Assembly (NCBI GenBank): GCA_013286565.1
Contig: JABDFM010000031.1
Location: forward strand, 1-35,403
Length of the DNA stretch: 35,403 nucleotides
Source of the DNA: Bacteroidota bacterium
Lineage (GTDB): Bacteria; Bacteroidota; Bacteroidia; Sphingobacteriales; Sphingobacteriaceae
Direction: 5' to 3'
Below are positions 26,320 to 34,974 of the stretch, in pieces. Position 1 is the first letter of the stretch. Every line of letters starts with the position of its first letter. The position numbers and the translations under genes were made by a program. The notes beneath the pieces were generated by a model, which searched no databases, had not been told where the DNA came from, and saw only the letters and a program-made list of their open reading frames with translations.

Positions 26320-26393
26320 GGTCCCATAGCTCAGCTGGATAGAGCAACAGATTTCTAATCTGTAGGTCTTAGGTTCGAATCCTAATGGGATCA
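26320..26393 (+). tRNA. tRNA-Arg (anticodon UCU)
   Basis: A full cloverleaf can be folded: acceptor GGTCCCA with TGGGATC (one G-T pair), D-arm GCTC-AGCTGGATA-GAGC, anticodon stem ACAGA/TCTGT around loop TTTCTAA with anticodon TCT, variable loop AGGTC, T-arm TTAGG-TTCGAAT-CCTAA, and discriminator A. It is 74 nt, and CCA is not encoded. It reads AGA codons. A strong terminator follows within 10 nt. Confidence 0.97.
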
Positions 26394-26725
26394 CTTTATA
26401 AAAAAAGCTATTTCTTGTTAAAGAAATAGCTTTTTTATGCATATGGACTCTTTTTGAAGTCCCGCTTATCTTGAAACGACAGCCGTTGCGATCATAAACT
26501 TTTATACTCCGTCCTGAATTTTTAGGGGATAAGTCCTGCAATAAGTGATGCCGGTTGCCTTGTCGCGGTCAAGCTTAACGGAGCTTTGACCATCGAAATG
26601 CATCGTAGAAAGGTATGTAAATCCATCTTTTTAATGTTTTTATCCATTTATGGAGTGCTTTGAAGAAAATACTTTTAGATCCGGAATAAACCAATTTACT
26701 AACACCGATTTCATACCGTTTGATC
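26394..26725. other. Non-coding region between tRNA-Arg and the GH95 gene
   Basis: After the tRNA terminator this stretch holds no credible gene. One imperfect hairpin is visible: GGTCAAGCT (26567-26575) and AGCTTTGACC (26582-26591) pair with a single bulged base around a 6-nt loop. No copy of the tRNA 3' end was noticed, so no integration attachment site is supported. The GH95 promoter is presumably within 26590-26715 but no good -7 box was found. Confidence 0.5.
26401..26436 (+). terminator. Strong intrinsic terminator after tRNA-Arg
   Basis: AAAAAAGCTATTTCTT and AAGAAATAGCTTTTTT form a perfect 16-bp stem with a GTTA loop and end in a T-run. It starts eight bases after the tRNA discriminator base. 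Confidence 0.9.
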
Positions 26726-29086
26726 ATGCAAAAAAGCTATCCGCTCTACGTTTTAATTTCTCAATTTCTGCTTTTAACATTTTTTTCATCAGCAGGTGTA
26801 GCTCAGGAACGTCCGCAAATGCTTTATTACACAAAACCAGCTAAGGTTTGGGAGGAATGTTTACCGCTTGGTAACGGCCGGCTCGGCATGATGCCCGATG
26901 GTGGTGTTACGAATGAAAATATCACATTAAACGACATTACGCTATGGTCTGGCAGCACACAGGATGCAAATAATTATGATGCTTATAAATACCTGCCTCA
27001 GATCAGGGAATTACTGGCACAAGGCAAAAATGATGAAGCACAGGCTATTATAAATAAAAATTTTATTTGCAGAGGAGCAGGGTCTGGGAACGGCAACGGG
27101 GCAAAAGACCCTTTTGGCTGTTACCAGGTATTGGCTGACTTAAATTTACGCTTTAGTTATGGTAATGGACAACAGCCGGTATTTACACACTATCGAAGGG
27201 AACTGTCACTTGATCATGATATCGCAAAAACAACATACACCATAAAAGGGGTAACCTATACCAAAGAATACTTTTCCAGTTTCGGCAACGACATCTCAAT
27301 AATCAGGATTACTGCTGATCGACCACATCAAATTAATTGCACTGCCACACTTAGCCGGTCTGAAAATGGCGAGGCCGTTGTCAACGCCAAATCGATCATA
27401 CTTACTGGCCAATTGACTGCCGGTGGAGGTCGGCCAGGTATGAAGTTTATGGCAAAAGTAATGCCTGTGTTAACCGGCGGTAAGCTTTCTTATGATCATG
27501 AAAGGCTCATTATTAAAAACGCTACAAGCATTACATTGTATATTTCAGCCGCTACAGATTTTGGTGGGCCGAATATTAACACCAGGGTTGATAGCCTGTT
27601 CGAAAGTTCCTTACGGAAAGGTTATGATGAAGAAAGACGGGAACATATTGCGGCCTACAGGCGACTTTTTAACAGAGTAAGTCTTCAAATCGGCAATAGC
27701 TGGATAAACAATGTGCCGACAGATGTGCGTTTGCGGAATTTTCAGAAAAACCCGGACGCAGATACATCGTTACCGGTACTTTTCTATCAATTTGGACGCT
27801 ATCTGAGTATCTGCAGTACGCGTGTAGGGCTTTTGCCCCCCAACTTGCAGGGACTTTGGGCCAATCAAACCCAAACGCCCTGGAATGGTGATTACCATTT
27901 GGATGTGAATGTTGAAATGAATCATTGGCCGCTGGAGGTTTCAAATCTCTCTGAGCTTAACTTACCGCTCACCAAACTGGTGGAGGGGATGGTTCCTTAT
28001 GGTGAGAAAACGGCCAAAGCCTACTACAACGCCCGGGGCTGGGTTGCTCATGTGATCACTAATGTATGGGGATTTACAGAACCTGGTGAAGAAGCATCAT
28101 GGGGAGTAACAAAGGTTGGTTCAGGTTGGTTGTGTAATAACCTATGGCAGCATTATGACTTTACAGGCGATCAGCAATATTTGAAAGAAATATACCCGGT
28201 GTTGAAAGGCGCGGCATTGTTCTACAGTGATATGCTGGTTACAGATAAGCAGACCGGCTGGCTGGTTACGTCACCTTCGTCATCACCCGAAAATACTTTT
28301 TATCTGCCAAATGGAAAAACGGCCAGTATCTGTGAGGGGCCTACAATCGACAACCAAATTATAAGGGAGTTGTTTGGCAACGTAATAACAGCTGGACAAG
28401 TCCTGCGGATAGACAGCGCATTTTGCGATTCGCTCCGGCAAAAAATAAAGCAATTACCACCGGTCGGTCGTATTGCGAAGGATGGAAGACTAATGGAATG
28501 GCTCGAGGACTATAAGGAAACAGATATCAATCACCGTCATATTTCTCATTTGTATGCCTTGTATCCGGGTAAACTCATTACAGATAATGGAACACCTGAA
28601 CTTGCAGAAGCGTGCAGAAAAACGCTTGAAGCACGCGGGGACGATGGGCCAAGCTGGTCGATTGTTTATAAACAATTATTCTGGGCTCGGCTGCACGATG
28701 GAAACCACGCCTACCTGCTTCTGAAACACCTGATACGGACGACAGATCGACGAGATATGAATTACGGGGCCGGTGGCGGGATCTACTCCGATCTGCTTTC
28801 GGCCGGCCCGCCGTTTCAGATCGACGGAAACTTTGGCGAAACCGCGGCGATTGCGGAAATGCTGCTGCAAAGCCATGCAGGATATATCGAGTTATTGCCA
28901 GCCATCCCCGATGCATGGAAATCATCGGGCGAAGTAAGGGGGTTGAAAGCGCGGGAAAACGTTACTGTCGATTTTAACTGGAAAAACGGGCGTATAACCT
29001 CCTATCATTTATATGCCCCCGATAAAAAGACAGTTCGTTTAAAAGTAAACGGGGTAATGACCAATGTTCTGGTCACCAAGGGTTAG
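26726..29086 (+). CDS. Exported GH95-family glycosidase (alpha-L-fucosidase/alpha-L-galactosidase type)
   Basis: A 786-residue GH95 enzyme with a signal peptide (MQKSYPLYVLISQFLLLTFFSSAGVAQ). The ATG at 26726 is preferred over a TTG two codons upstream. The N-terminal beta domain shows WEECLPLGNGRLGMMPDGG and NDITLWSGS, both typical of the family. In the helical barrel are LWANQTQTPWNGDYHLDVNVEMNHWP (near 380-401), SPSSSPENTFY with the probable general acid E522, and the C-terminal PPFQIDGNFGETAAIAEMLLQS. The Asn pair known from Bifidobacterium AfcA aligns with DVN here, so one Asn seems to be Asp. Family members remove alpha-1,2-L-fucose or L-galactose from glycans. It is the first gene of the second PUL and converges on the AraC gene, 11 bp apart. 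Confidence 0.9.
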   Translation: MQKSYPLYVLISQFLLLTFFSSAGVAQERPQMLYYTKPAKVWEECLPLGNGRLGMMPDGGVTNENITLNDITLWSGSTQDANNYDAYKYLPQIRELLAQGKNDEAQAIINKNFICRGAGSGNGNGAKDPFGCYQVLADLNLRFSYGNGQQPVFTHYRRELSLDHDIAKTTYTIKGVTYTKEYFSSFGNDISIIRITADRPHQINCTATLSRSENGEAVVNAKSIILTGQLTAGGGRPGMKFMAKVMPVLTGGKLSYDHERLIIKNATSITLYISAATDFGGPNINTRVDSLFESSLRKGYDEERREHIAAYRRLFNRVSLQIGNSWINNVPTDVRLRNFQKNPDADTSLPVLFYQFGRYLSICSTRVGLLPPNLQGLWANQTQTPWNGDYHLDVNVEMNHWPLEVSNLSELNLPLTKLVEGMVPYGEKTAKAYYNARGWVAHVITNVWGFTEPGEEASWGVTKVGSGWLCNNLWQHYDFTGDQQYLKEIYPVLKGAALFYSDMLVTDKQTGWLVTSPSSSPENTFYLPNGKTASICEGPTIDNQIIRELFGNVITAGQVLRIDSAFCDSLRQKIKQLPPVGRIAKDGRLMEWLEDYKETDINHRHISHLYALYPGKLITDNGTPELAEACRKTLEARGDDGPSWSIVYKQLFWARLHDGNHAYLLLKHLIRTTDRRDMNYGAGGGIYSDLLSAGPPFQIDGNFGETAAIAEMLLQSHAGYIELLPAIPDAWKSSGEVRGLKARENVTVDFNWKNGRITSYHLYAPDKKTVRLKVNGVMTNVLVTKG

Positions 29087-29097
29087 GTTTCTGTGAT

Positions 29098-30003
29098 TCA
29101 TTTATTTTCAGCGTTGCGTTTGCGATATCCCGACGGCGAGATGCCCATCAGACGGGCAAACATGCGGGAGAAATAATATTGGTCTTCAATACCAATACAA
29201 AACGCGATCTCTTTGATGGTCATTGCAGTAAATGCCAGGTACTGGCAGGCTTTTTGTATTTTAAGGTGATTGAAATATTCGATCGGGGAGTGCCCCGTTT
29301 TTTTTCTGAACAGTGAGGAAAAATGTGTTACCGAACGATTGGAAAAATCGGCCATTTGCTTGAGCGTGATGATTTGCTGGATGTTATCCTGCATTAGCTT
29401 GATTACCGTATCGACCATGTCGGTATTGACCGTTTTTTTAAGTCGGTTGAACTTGTCTTCATAGATCATGGAAGACAGGAAATGATAAAATATCATATTT
29501 ACATAACGCAGCGTATCGTCACCGTACCCGTTCTCCAGGTTATAATAGATGTCATCAAAAAGCCCGATGCGATCTTCACTGAAAGTTAACTGTGGTTTGT
29601 AGTCCTCTGAGTTTTTGACGATCAGGTCCGCAATAAACGCCGAGTTTTCTCCCTTAAAATGCGCCCAATAGATCGACCATGGATTTTGCTCATCGGCTCC
29701 ATACCGATGAGGTGTATTCGCAGGAATAGCAATAAATTGAGACGGCGAGATGATGACACGTTTCTTATTGATCTCGATCCATCCATAGCCTTCGATGCAA
29801 TAAATAATAATGTGCTGGCTTATCCCATGCAGCCGCTCAGCATAATGAAACATTGCCTTGGGATAAAAACCAATGTCGGTAATATATATATGCCTTGTTA
29901 CCGGATCCTTGACAAGAAACTCGGAGACGATCTTTTTAGGGATGACAATCAGGCGCTGACCTTCAAATCCCTCTCTTTTTCGGTGTGATTTTTCCTTTAA
30001 CAT
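29098..30003 (-). CDS. AraC family transcriptional regulator
   Basis: A 301-residue regulator with an N-terminal cupin sugar-binding domain (about 30-170, including GYGWIEINKKRVIISPSQFIAIPANTPHRYG) and a C-terminal double helix-turn-helix (about 200-298). The HTH shows LKQMADFSNRSVTHFSSLFRKKTGHSPIEYFNHLKI and then IKEIAFCIGIEDQYYFSRMFARLMGISPSGYRKRN, the AraC/XylS signature. It has no membrane segment, so it would sense a cytoplasmic sugar, probably a product of the glycan processed by this locus. It is divergent from the susC-like gene (268-bp spacer) and convergent with the GH95 gene, a position typical of a local PUL activator. Confidence 0.93.
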   Translation of the reverse strand: MLKEKSHRKREGFEGQRLIVIPKKIVSEFLVKDPVTRHIYITDIGFYPKAMFHYAERLHGISQHIIIYCIEGYGWIEINKKRVIISPSQFIAIPANTPHRYGADEQNPWSIYWAHFKGENSAFIADLIVKNSEDYKPQLTFSEDRIGLFDDIYYNLENGYGDDTLRYVNMIFYHFLSSMIYEDKFNRLKKTVNTDMVDTVIKLMQDNIQQIITLKQMADFSNRSVTHFSSLFRKKTGHSPIEYFNHLKIQKACQYLAFTAMTIKEIAFCIGIEDQYYFSRMFARLMGISPSGYRKRNAENK

Positions 30004-30154
30004 CGATGTAGCTTGAGATTGTATGTGAAAGTGTATAAAAATCCATCATTATCATAATATTAGGCATTCCAATTTGCTGATAATCGTATTATGTTTGTTA
30101 CCATATACCAATTATAGTAATTTATTTAGCAGGATAAGGATTTAATCGTGAATA

Positions 30155-30193
30155 TTTTTCCAGGGAGCAGCAAGCTTTGTGGCCCTGGAAAAA
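30155..30193. promoter_or_regulatory. Inverted repeat in the susC upstream region
   Basis: TTTTTCCAGGG (30155-30165) and CCCTGGAAAAA (30183-30193) are perfectly complementary over 11 bp around a 17-nt loop, 78 bp before the susC ATG. It could be a leader hairpin or an operator bound by the divergent AraC protein. AraC proteins usually bind direct repeats, so an RNA-level or other role remains open. Confidence 0.45.
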
Positions 30194-30271
30194 AATGTCC
30201 AATAATTTTCTTTGGGAGTGTTATAGTCCATCCTGAAATTAAAGAGCAAACTGATTTAAACCAAATAACTA

Positions 30272-33200
30272 ATGAGAAAACTATTACTAATCATCGTGCT
30301 GTTTTCGGCGGGCCTCCTAAATGCCCACGCTCAGCAGCGAAAGATCAACGGTACAGTCAAGGATTCGCAAACGGGGCAATCGCTGCCTTTTGCTACTGTT
30401 TCCGTAGAAAACGCAGGCAAGCAGGTTAACAAACTTGCTGCCGACCAGAACGGTAATTTTGCTGTTGATGCTGCCGTAGGATATGTAATTAAAGTGACCT
30501 TTACCGGCTATGAACCTAAAAAGGTAACCGTGGGTGACTCCACCAATATTACGATCCTGCTAAAAACCAACGGTAATTTATCCGAAGTTGTGGTAATTGC
30601 TTATGGAAAGGAAAAGCGCAAAGATCTGACAAGCGCTGTTTCAAGTATTTCTGCTCAGCAGATCAGTGAAGCACCTTCTACAAACCTGGCAACTGCCCTG
30701 GCGTCGCGTGCGCCAGGCCTTGAGGTGCATAGCGCAAGCACCCAGCCGGGCGCAAGCGCTTCTGTAAACGTACGCGGCCTTAACTCCATAACCCAGTTAG
30801 AGGGCCCGCTGTACATTGTAGATGGTGTGGCGCTGGTTGGTGACATACGCAATATCAACCCTAACGATATCGAATCGGTAGAGATATTAAAGGATGCCGC
30901 AGCAGCCGGTATTTACGGTTCACGCGCTGCAGAAGGCGTGATACTTATTACTACCAAAAAACCTAAAGCTGGCGCTACAAGCATTAACTTTGATATGTAC
31001 GCCGGTATCCAGGTAAACAACCCGGCTTATAAAATGCTTGGTGCCCGTGATTATGCAAACCTGAAACGGGCAGCGTTTCAGGATGCCGACCCGGGTACAT
31101 TTGGTGCAGCCGGGACCGATACAGCCGATAGAAAAATATTTAACACCTATGAGTTGCAAAGCATTGCCAATGGATATACCAATTACAACTGGCAGAACGC
31201 GATTATGCATAATAACGCCCCTACAGAAAACTACTCGTTGTCGGTATCCAATGGTACCGGATCAAACAGGGTATATTTCAGCGGCCAGTACCAGGATCAG
31301 GAGGGTATACTGATCAATACCGGCTATAAAAAATATTCGGCCTATTTAAGTGATGAAACAGCCATCAGGCCGTACCTGAAATTGGGCGTGAGTGCGAACT
31401 ATACCCACGATATTACCAATAACCCGCTACCTAATGAGTATCAGCAGTCGCTTACAGAAAGCCCGTTGCAGCCCATTTATGACGCCGGCGGTCAGCCACT
31501 TATCGTTATTGATAAATCAACAGGCACACCTACCATTTTTAACCCGGTAACACTGGCGCTTGACGCGACAAACTTATATACGACCAACCGCACCAATGCA
31601 AACCTTTACATGGAGTTTACCCCTATAAAGAACCTGATGCTTCGTTCAAGTATCGGCGCTGACATTTACCAGGCTGAGCAGGACACCTATTATCCAAGAA
31701 CCACCGGCCCCGGTTATTCGCCAACCAATGGGCTTGCCGAGATATATAATACCAGGGCTACAGATGTTTTGTGGGAAAATACCGCTACTTATAACTATGT
31801 TGCAGGTGACCATGAGGTGAACCTGCTGGGCGGTTTCACTTTCGAGAAACATGAAGATTTTGCCACTGACATACAGGGCGATCAATTCCCTACCGACCTG
31901 CTTTCATACAAAGCCATCGGCAGCGCCGGCCAGAAATTACAGGATAATAGCAATTATGATGGTTGGGCAGTGCGTTCATTATTTGCAAGGGCCGTATATA
32001 AATATAAAGGCCGTTATATTTTAAATGCTACCATACGCCAGGATGGCTCAAGCCGTTTCGGTTCTAACAACAAATATGGGGTATTCCCGACGGTGAGCGG
32101 CGCGTGGAGGGTAATTGATGAGCCATGGATAGGTTACCAGGTAAAAACGTGGTTGACCGATTTCAAATTACGTGCAAGCTATGGCCTTGTAGGTAACCAG
32201 AACCTTCCTTACGATGCCATCTACACACGTTATGACCCTACAACCTATCCGTTTAACGGTTCATCGGTAACCAGCGGTTACTCTGCTGCAGGTACAAACG
32301 GCGTATTAGGCAACAACTCGCTGCAATGGGAAGTGCAACACCAGTTTAATCTCGGTACGGACATAGCCTTATTAAACAATCGCATACAGTTATCAGTTGA
32401 TGTTTATAACAAAAATATCAGCAGCTTATTGATGCCATTACCGCTTGCGCCTTCGTCGGGTTTTCAAACCGAATATGTAAACGTTGCCGCCATGAATACG
32501 AAAGGTATTGACGTTGCATTAAAGATAACACCTATACAAACCAAGGATTTCACCTGGCAAACCTCACTCAACTGGTCTAAATACAAGAGTAAAGTTACCA
32601 AACTGTTCCCTGGCAGGGATTCTGTGAACCTGACATTGCGCGTTGGTTTGCCACCGAGCGGAACTTATGTAAATTATGTATATAACGGCCTGTATCAGCA
32701 AGGTGATAACTTTAGCCTTGATCCAAACGGCAAACCTGGCGACATCAAGATAAAGGATGTTAACGGCGATGGCAAGATAACCCCTGAGGATGAAGTAGTT
32801 GTAGGTTCAAGCATCCCCAAAGGATGGGGCAGTTTCTGGAACTATTTCAGGTACAAGAGCCTATCGCTAACAATCTACAGCACCTATGAATACGGGCAGC
32901 AACTGAATAACCTTACATTTACGGATCTTAGTTATTATAATTCGGCCTATGGCAGTTCGGGAAATGTGACCACACAAGGTGGCAACTACTGGACGCCTAC
33001 CAATACCAATACCAATATCCCGAGGCCAAATTCTTTCGGGACCTCGCTGAAAACACTTCCGGGTGGTCCAGGTCAGGGATCAAGTTATTCTATACAAAAT
33101 GCAAGTTATTTCAAAATACAGCATATTACCCTGGGATATGATTTTGCAACAGCTTTATTGAATAAAATAAAGGTACATAGCCTGAACATATATGCACAGG

Positions 33201-33325
33201 TGATTAATCCATTCCTGTTCACCGGTTATAAAGGCGTTGATCCGGACATAGCCGGTGCTGACGCGGCAAATGAGATCTACCCGCGGTATCGTACATTCCT
33301 GCTGGGTGCAAAATTAGGGCTATAA
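30272..33325 (+). CDS. SusC/RagA-type TonB-dependent outer-membrane transporter
   Basis: A 1017-residue outer-membrane protein that would import glycan fragments using TonB energy. It begins with a signal peptide (MRKLLLIIVLFSAGLLNAHAQ), then a carboxypeptidase-D-regulatory-like domain (about 24-100: ING TVKDSQTGQSLPFATVSVENAGK), a TonB-box-like LSEVVVIAYG (about 102-111) and the plug (about 115-230: TNLATALASRAPGLEV...VNVRGLN...YIVDGV...NPNDIESVEILKDAAAAGIYGSRAAEGVILITTKK). The rest is the beta-barrel, ending LLGAKLGL. A Ca-binding-like stretch, DVNGDGKITPEDE, lies near 830. The susD-like gene follows 19 bp later, so they form the usual pair. The ATG at 30272 gives a clean signal peptide, which supports the start. 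Confidence 0.96.
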   Translation: MRKLLLIIVLFSAGLLNAHAQQRKINGTVKDSQTGQSLPFATVSVENAGKQVNKLAADQNGNFAVDAAVGYVIKVTFTGYEPKKVTVGDSTNITILLKTNGNLSEVVVIAYGKEKRKDLTSAVSSISAQQISEAPSTNLATALASRAPGLEVHSASTQPGASASVNVRGLNSITQLEGPLYIVDGVALVGDIRNINPNDIESVEILKDAAAAGIYGSRAAEGVILITTKKPKAGATSINFDMYAGIQVNNPAYKMLGARDYANLKRAAFQDADPGTFGAAGTDTADRKIFNTYELQSIANGYTNYNWQNAIMHNNAPTENYSLSVSNGTGSNRVYFSGQYQDQEGILINTGYKKYSAYLSDETAIRPYLKLGVSANYTHDITNNPLPNEYQQSLTESPLQPIYDAGGQPLIVIDKSTGTPTIFNPVTLALDATNLYTTNRTNANLYMEFTPIKNLMLRSSIGADIYQAEQDTYYPRTTGPGYSPTNGLAEIYNTRATDVLWENTATYNYVAGDHEVNLLGGFTFEKHEDFATDIQGDQFPTDLLSYKAIGSAGQKLQDNSNYDGWAVRSLFARAVYKYKGRYILNATIRQDGSSRFGSNNKYGVFPTVSGAWRVIDEPWIGYQVKTWLTDFKLRASYGLVGNQNLPYDAIYTRYDPTTYPFNGSSVTSGYSAAGTNGVLGNNSLQWEVQHQFNLGTDIALLNNRIQLSVDVYNKNISSLLMPLPLAPSSGFQTEYVNVAAMNTKGIDVALKITPIQTKDFTWQTSLNWSKYKSKVTKLFPGRDSVNLTLRVGLPPSGTYVNYVYNGLYQQGDNFSLDPNGKPGDIKIKDVNGDGKITPEDEVVVGSSIPKGWGSFWNYFRYKSLSLTIYSTYEYGQQLNNLTFTDLSYYNSAYGSSGNVTTQGGNYWTPTNTNTNIPRPNSFGTSLKTLPGGPGQGSSYSIQNASYFKIQHITLGYDFATALLNKIKVHSLNIYAQVINPFLFTGYKGVDPDIAGADAANEIYPRYRTFLLGAKLGL

Positions 33326-33344
33326 CATTAAAAACATTTTTGAT

Positions 33345-34955
33345 ATGAAAAGTATTAAGCAATATTTAAAGAAATTCTGGCCGGTTGGCCTGGCAGTAGT
33401 GCTGTTGCAAGGCTTCAGCAGCTGCAAAAAGGAATTGAACTATACACCTGAGGTATTCGTTTCAGCACAAAGTGTTTATAAAGATGAGCCTGGTGCAATC
33501 GCCGGGGTGACAGGTATTTACCAGCAGTTACAAGCGCTCAAAAGATCAGACTATCAACTTATTGGCGTTATTGGCACCGATGAGGCACGTTGCTGCTACC
33601 AGGCTCAGGGATATGGTTCTTACTGGGCAGGTGTGGTTGGCATGGACGTGTACGATATTACGCTCAACAGCCAGAATGCCGATATTTCAGGCTTTTGGAC
33701 AGTTTGCTACCAGGGTATAGCCAACGCAAACGTGGCCATATTAAAGATACCACAGATTAAAAACTTTGCGGACCCTACTGTCCAAACCCGTCTGGAGGGT
33801 GAAGCCCGTTTCATGCGTGCGGTATACTATTTTTACCTGGTACAGCTATATGGCGATGTGCCGATGCCGTTGGAGAATACATCATTAGGAAACGGCCTGC
33901 CACGCGTGCCGCAGGCGCAGGTATATAGCCAGATCGAGTCCGATCTGAAGTTCGCTGTTGCCAATTGCTGGACAAAAAACAAGCTTACCGGCAATGATAT
34001 AGGCCGCGCAAGTGTTGAGGCAGCCAAAGCGTTGCTGGGTAAAGTTTACCTGACCGTGCATGATTACACTGATGCAAAAACCACTTTCGAGGATCTGATC
34101 AACAATAATAACATCAGTCTGCTGTCCAATTATGCTAACTTGTTTGACGGGCAGCATGAAAACAATGCGGAATCCCTGTTCGAGATACAATACTCAACAG
34201 ACAATAATAATGATACACAAGGTCTCCAAAATCTCTATGGTTCTTACGCAGGACCTCCAATAGCATTTGAAACATTTAACCAGCATACACCAGGTTATGG
34301 CGGTACCGTTGTGATGGCTACTTCATATTATTCAGATACAGTTTTTATGAAGCCTTATTCGTGGGAATATCAATATGATGCCCGTTATGTGCCTTCAATT
34401 CATCATGACCGATATGATGGCAATGGAAATACTATGAGCTGGTGGGTTGATCCGGGACTGCCGACAATCGCAAAATATGACATCTCTTCTAGTGACATCG
34501 ATGTTTATCATTCAGGTAAAAACCTATATTACCTGCGTTCAGCAGATGTGTTTTTGATGTATTCAGAAACACTTAATGAGCTGGGCCAGACGCAAGCTGC
34601 ATTAGCGCCATTGAACAAAATACGTGAACGTGCTTTTGGTAATGGCAGTCTTGATTTTACAACAACTGACGCACCCGACCAAGCCACGATGCGCGGTCTG
34701 ATCATGGACGAACGCAGCCGTGAATTGGGAGCAGAAGGGTGGCGTTGGTTCGACTTAAAACGCACCGGGACACTTGTACAACGCGTAAAACAGTATGATG
34801 ATCCACGGCGCGATTTTGAGAAAAAGAATGGTACTACTACCGATCCGCATCCTGCGCAGAACGTTGCCGCAAATAATAACTTATACCCTATCCCGCTTAC
34901 CGAATTGCAAAACAACCCCGCACTGGGATTGAAAGCGCAGAACCCGGGATATTAA
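33345..34955 (+). CDS. SusD/RagB-type glycan-binding outer-membrane lipoprotein
   Basis: A 536-residue surface lipoprotein that caps its SusC partner and binds the glycan. The lipobox is GFSSC, with lipidation expected at C27, followed by KKELNYTPEVF. The N-terminal helical region carries the tetratricopeptide-type fold (about 45-230, with VQTRLEGEARFMRAVYYFYLVQLYGDVPM, a hallmark of the family). Near the C-terminus are YYLRSADVFLMYSETLNELGQ and the RSRELGAEGWRWFDLKRTG segment, both strongly typical. It ends with LYPIPLTELQNNPAL. The gene lies 19 bp after susC and 19 bp before the next exported protein. The ligand cannot be read from sequence. Confidence 0.96.
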   Translation: MKSIKQYLKKFWPVGLAVVLLQGFSSCKKELNYTPEVFVSAQSVYKDEPGAIAGVTGIYQQLQALKRSDYQLIGVIGTDEARCCYQAQGYGSYWAGVVGMDVYDITLNSQNADISGFWTVCYQGIANANVAILKIPQIKNFADPTVQTRLEGEARFMRAVYYFYLVQLYGDVPMPLENTSLGNGLPRVPQAQVYSQIESDLKFAVANCWTKNKLTGNDIGRASVEAAKALLGKVYLTVHDYTDAKTTFEDLINNNNISLLSNYANLFDGQHENNAESLFEIQYSTDNNNDTQGLQNLYGSYAGPPIAFETFNQHTPGYGGTVVMATSYYSDTVFMKPYSWEYQYDARYVPSIHHDRYDGNGNTMSWWVDPGLPTIAKYDISSSDIDVYHSGKNLYYLRSADVFLMYSETLNELGQTQAALAPLNKIRERAFGNGSLDFTTTDAPDQATMRGLIMDERSRELGAEGWRWFDLKRTGTLVQRVKQYDDPRRDFEKKNGTTTDPHPAQNVAANNNLYPIPLTELQNNPALGLKAQNPGY

Positions 34956-34974
34956 TATCTAAAGAAAATAATAA

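Noticed and set aside
26290..26541. An 83-codon open frame on the minus strand across tRNA-Arg
   Set aside because: It is the antisense of the tRNA and its terminator; the GFEPKTYRLE-type peptide is a known artefact of translating tRNA genes backwards.
26320..26725. A genomic island integrated at tRNA-Arg
   Set aside because: No integrase and no second copy of the tRNA 3' end were noticed downstream within the window.
30148..30429. A 93-codon plus-strand frame overlapping the start of susC
   Set aside because: It overlaps the SusC signal peptide in another frame, starts with GTG and has no recognisable domain.
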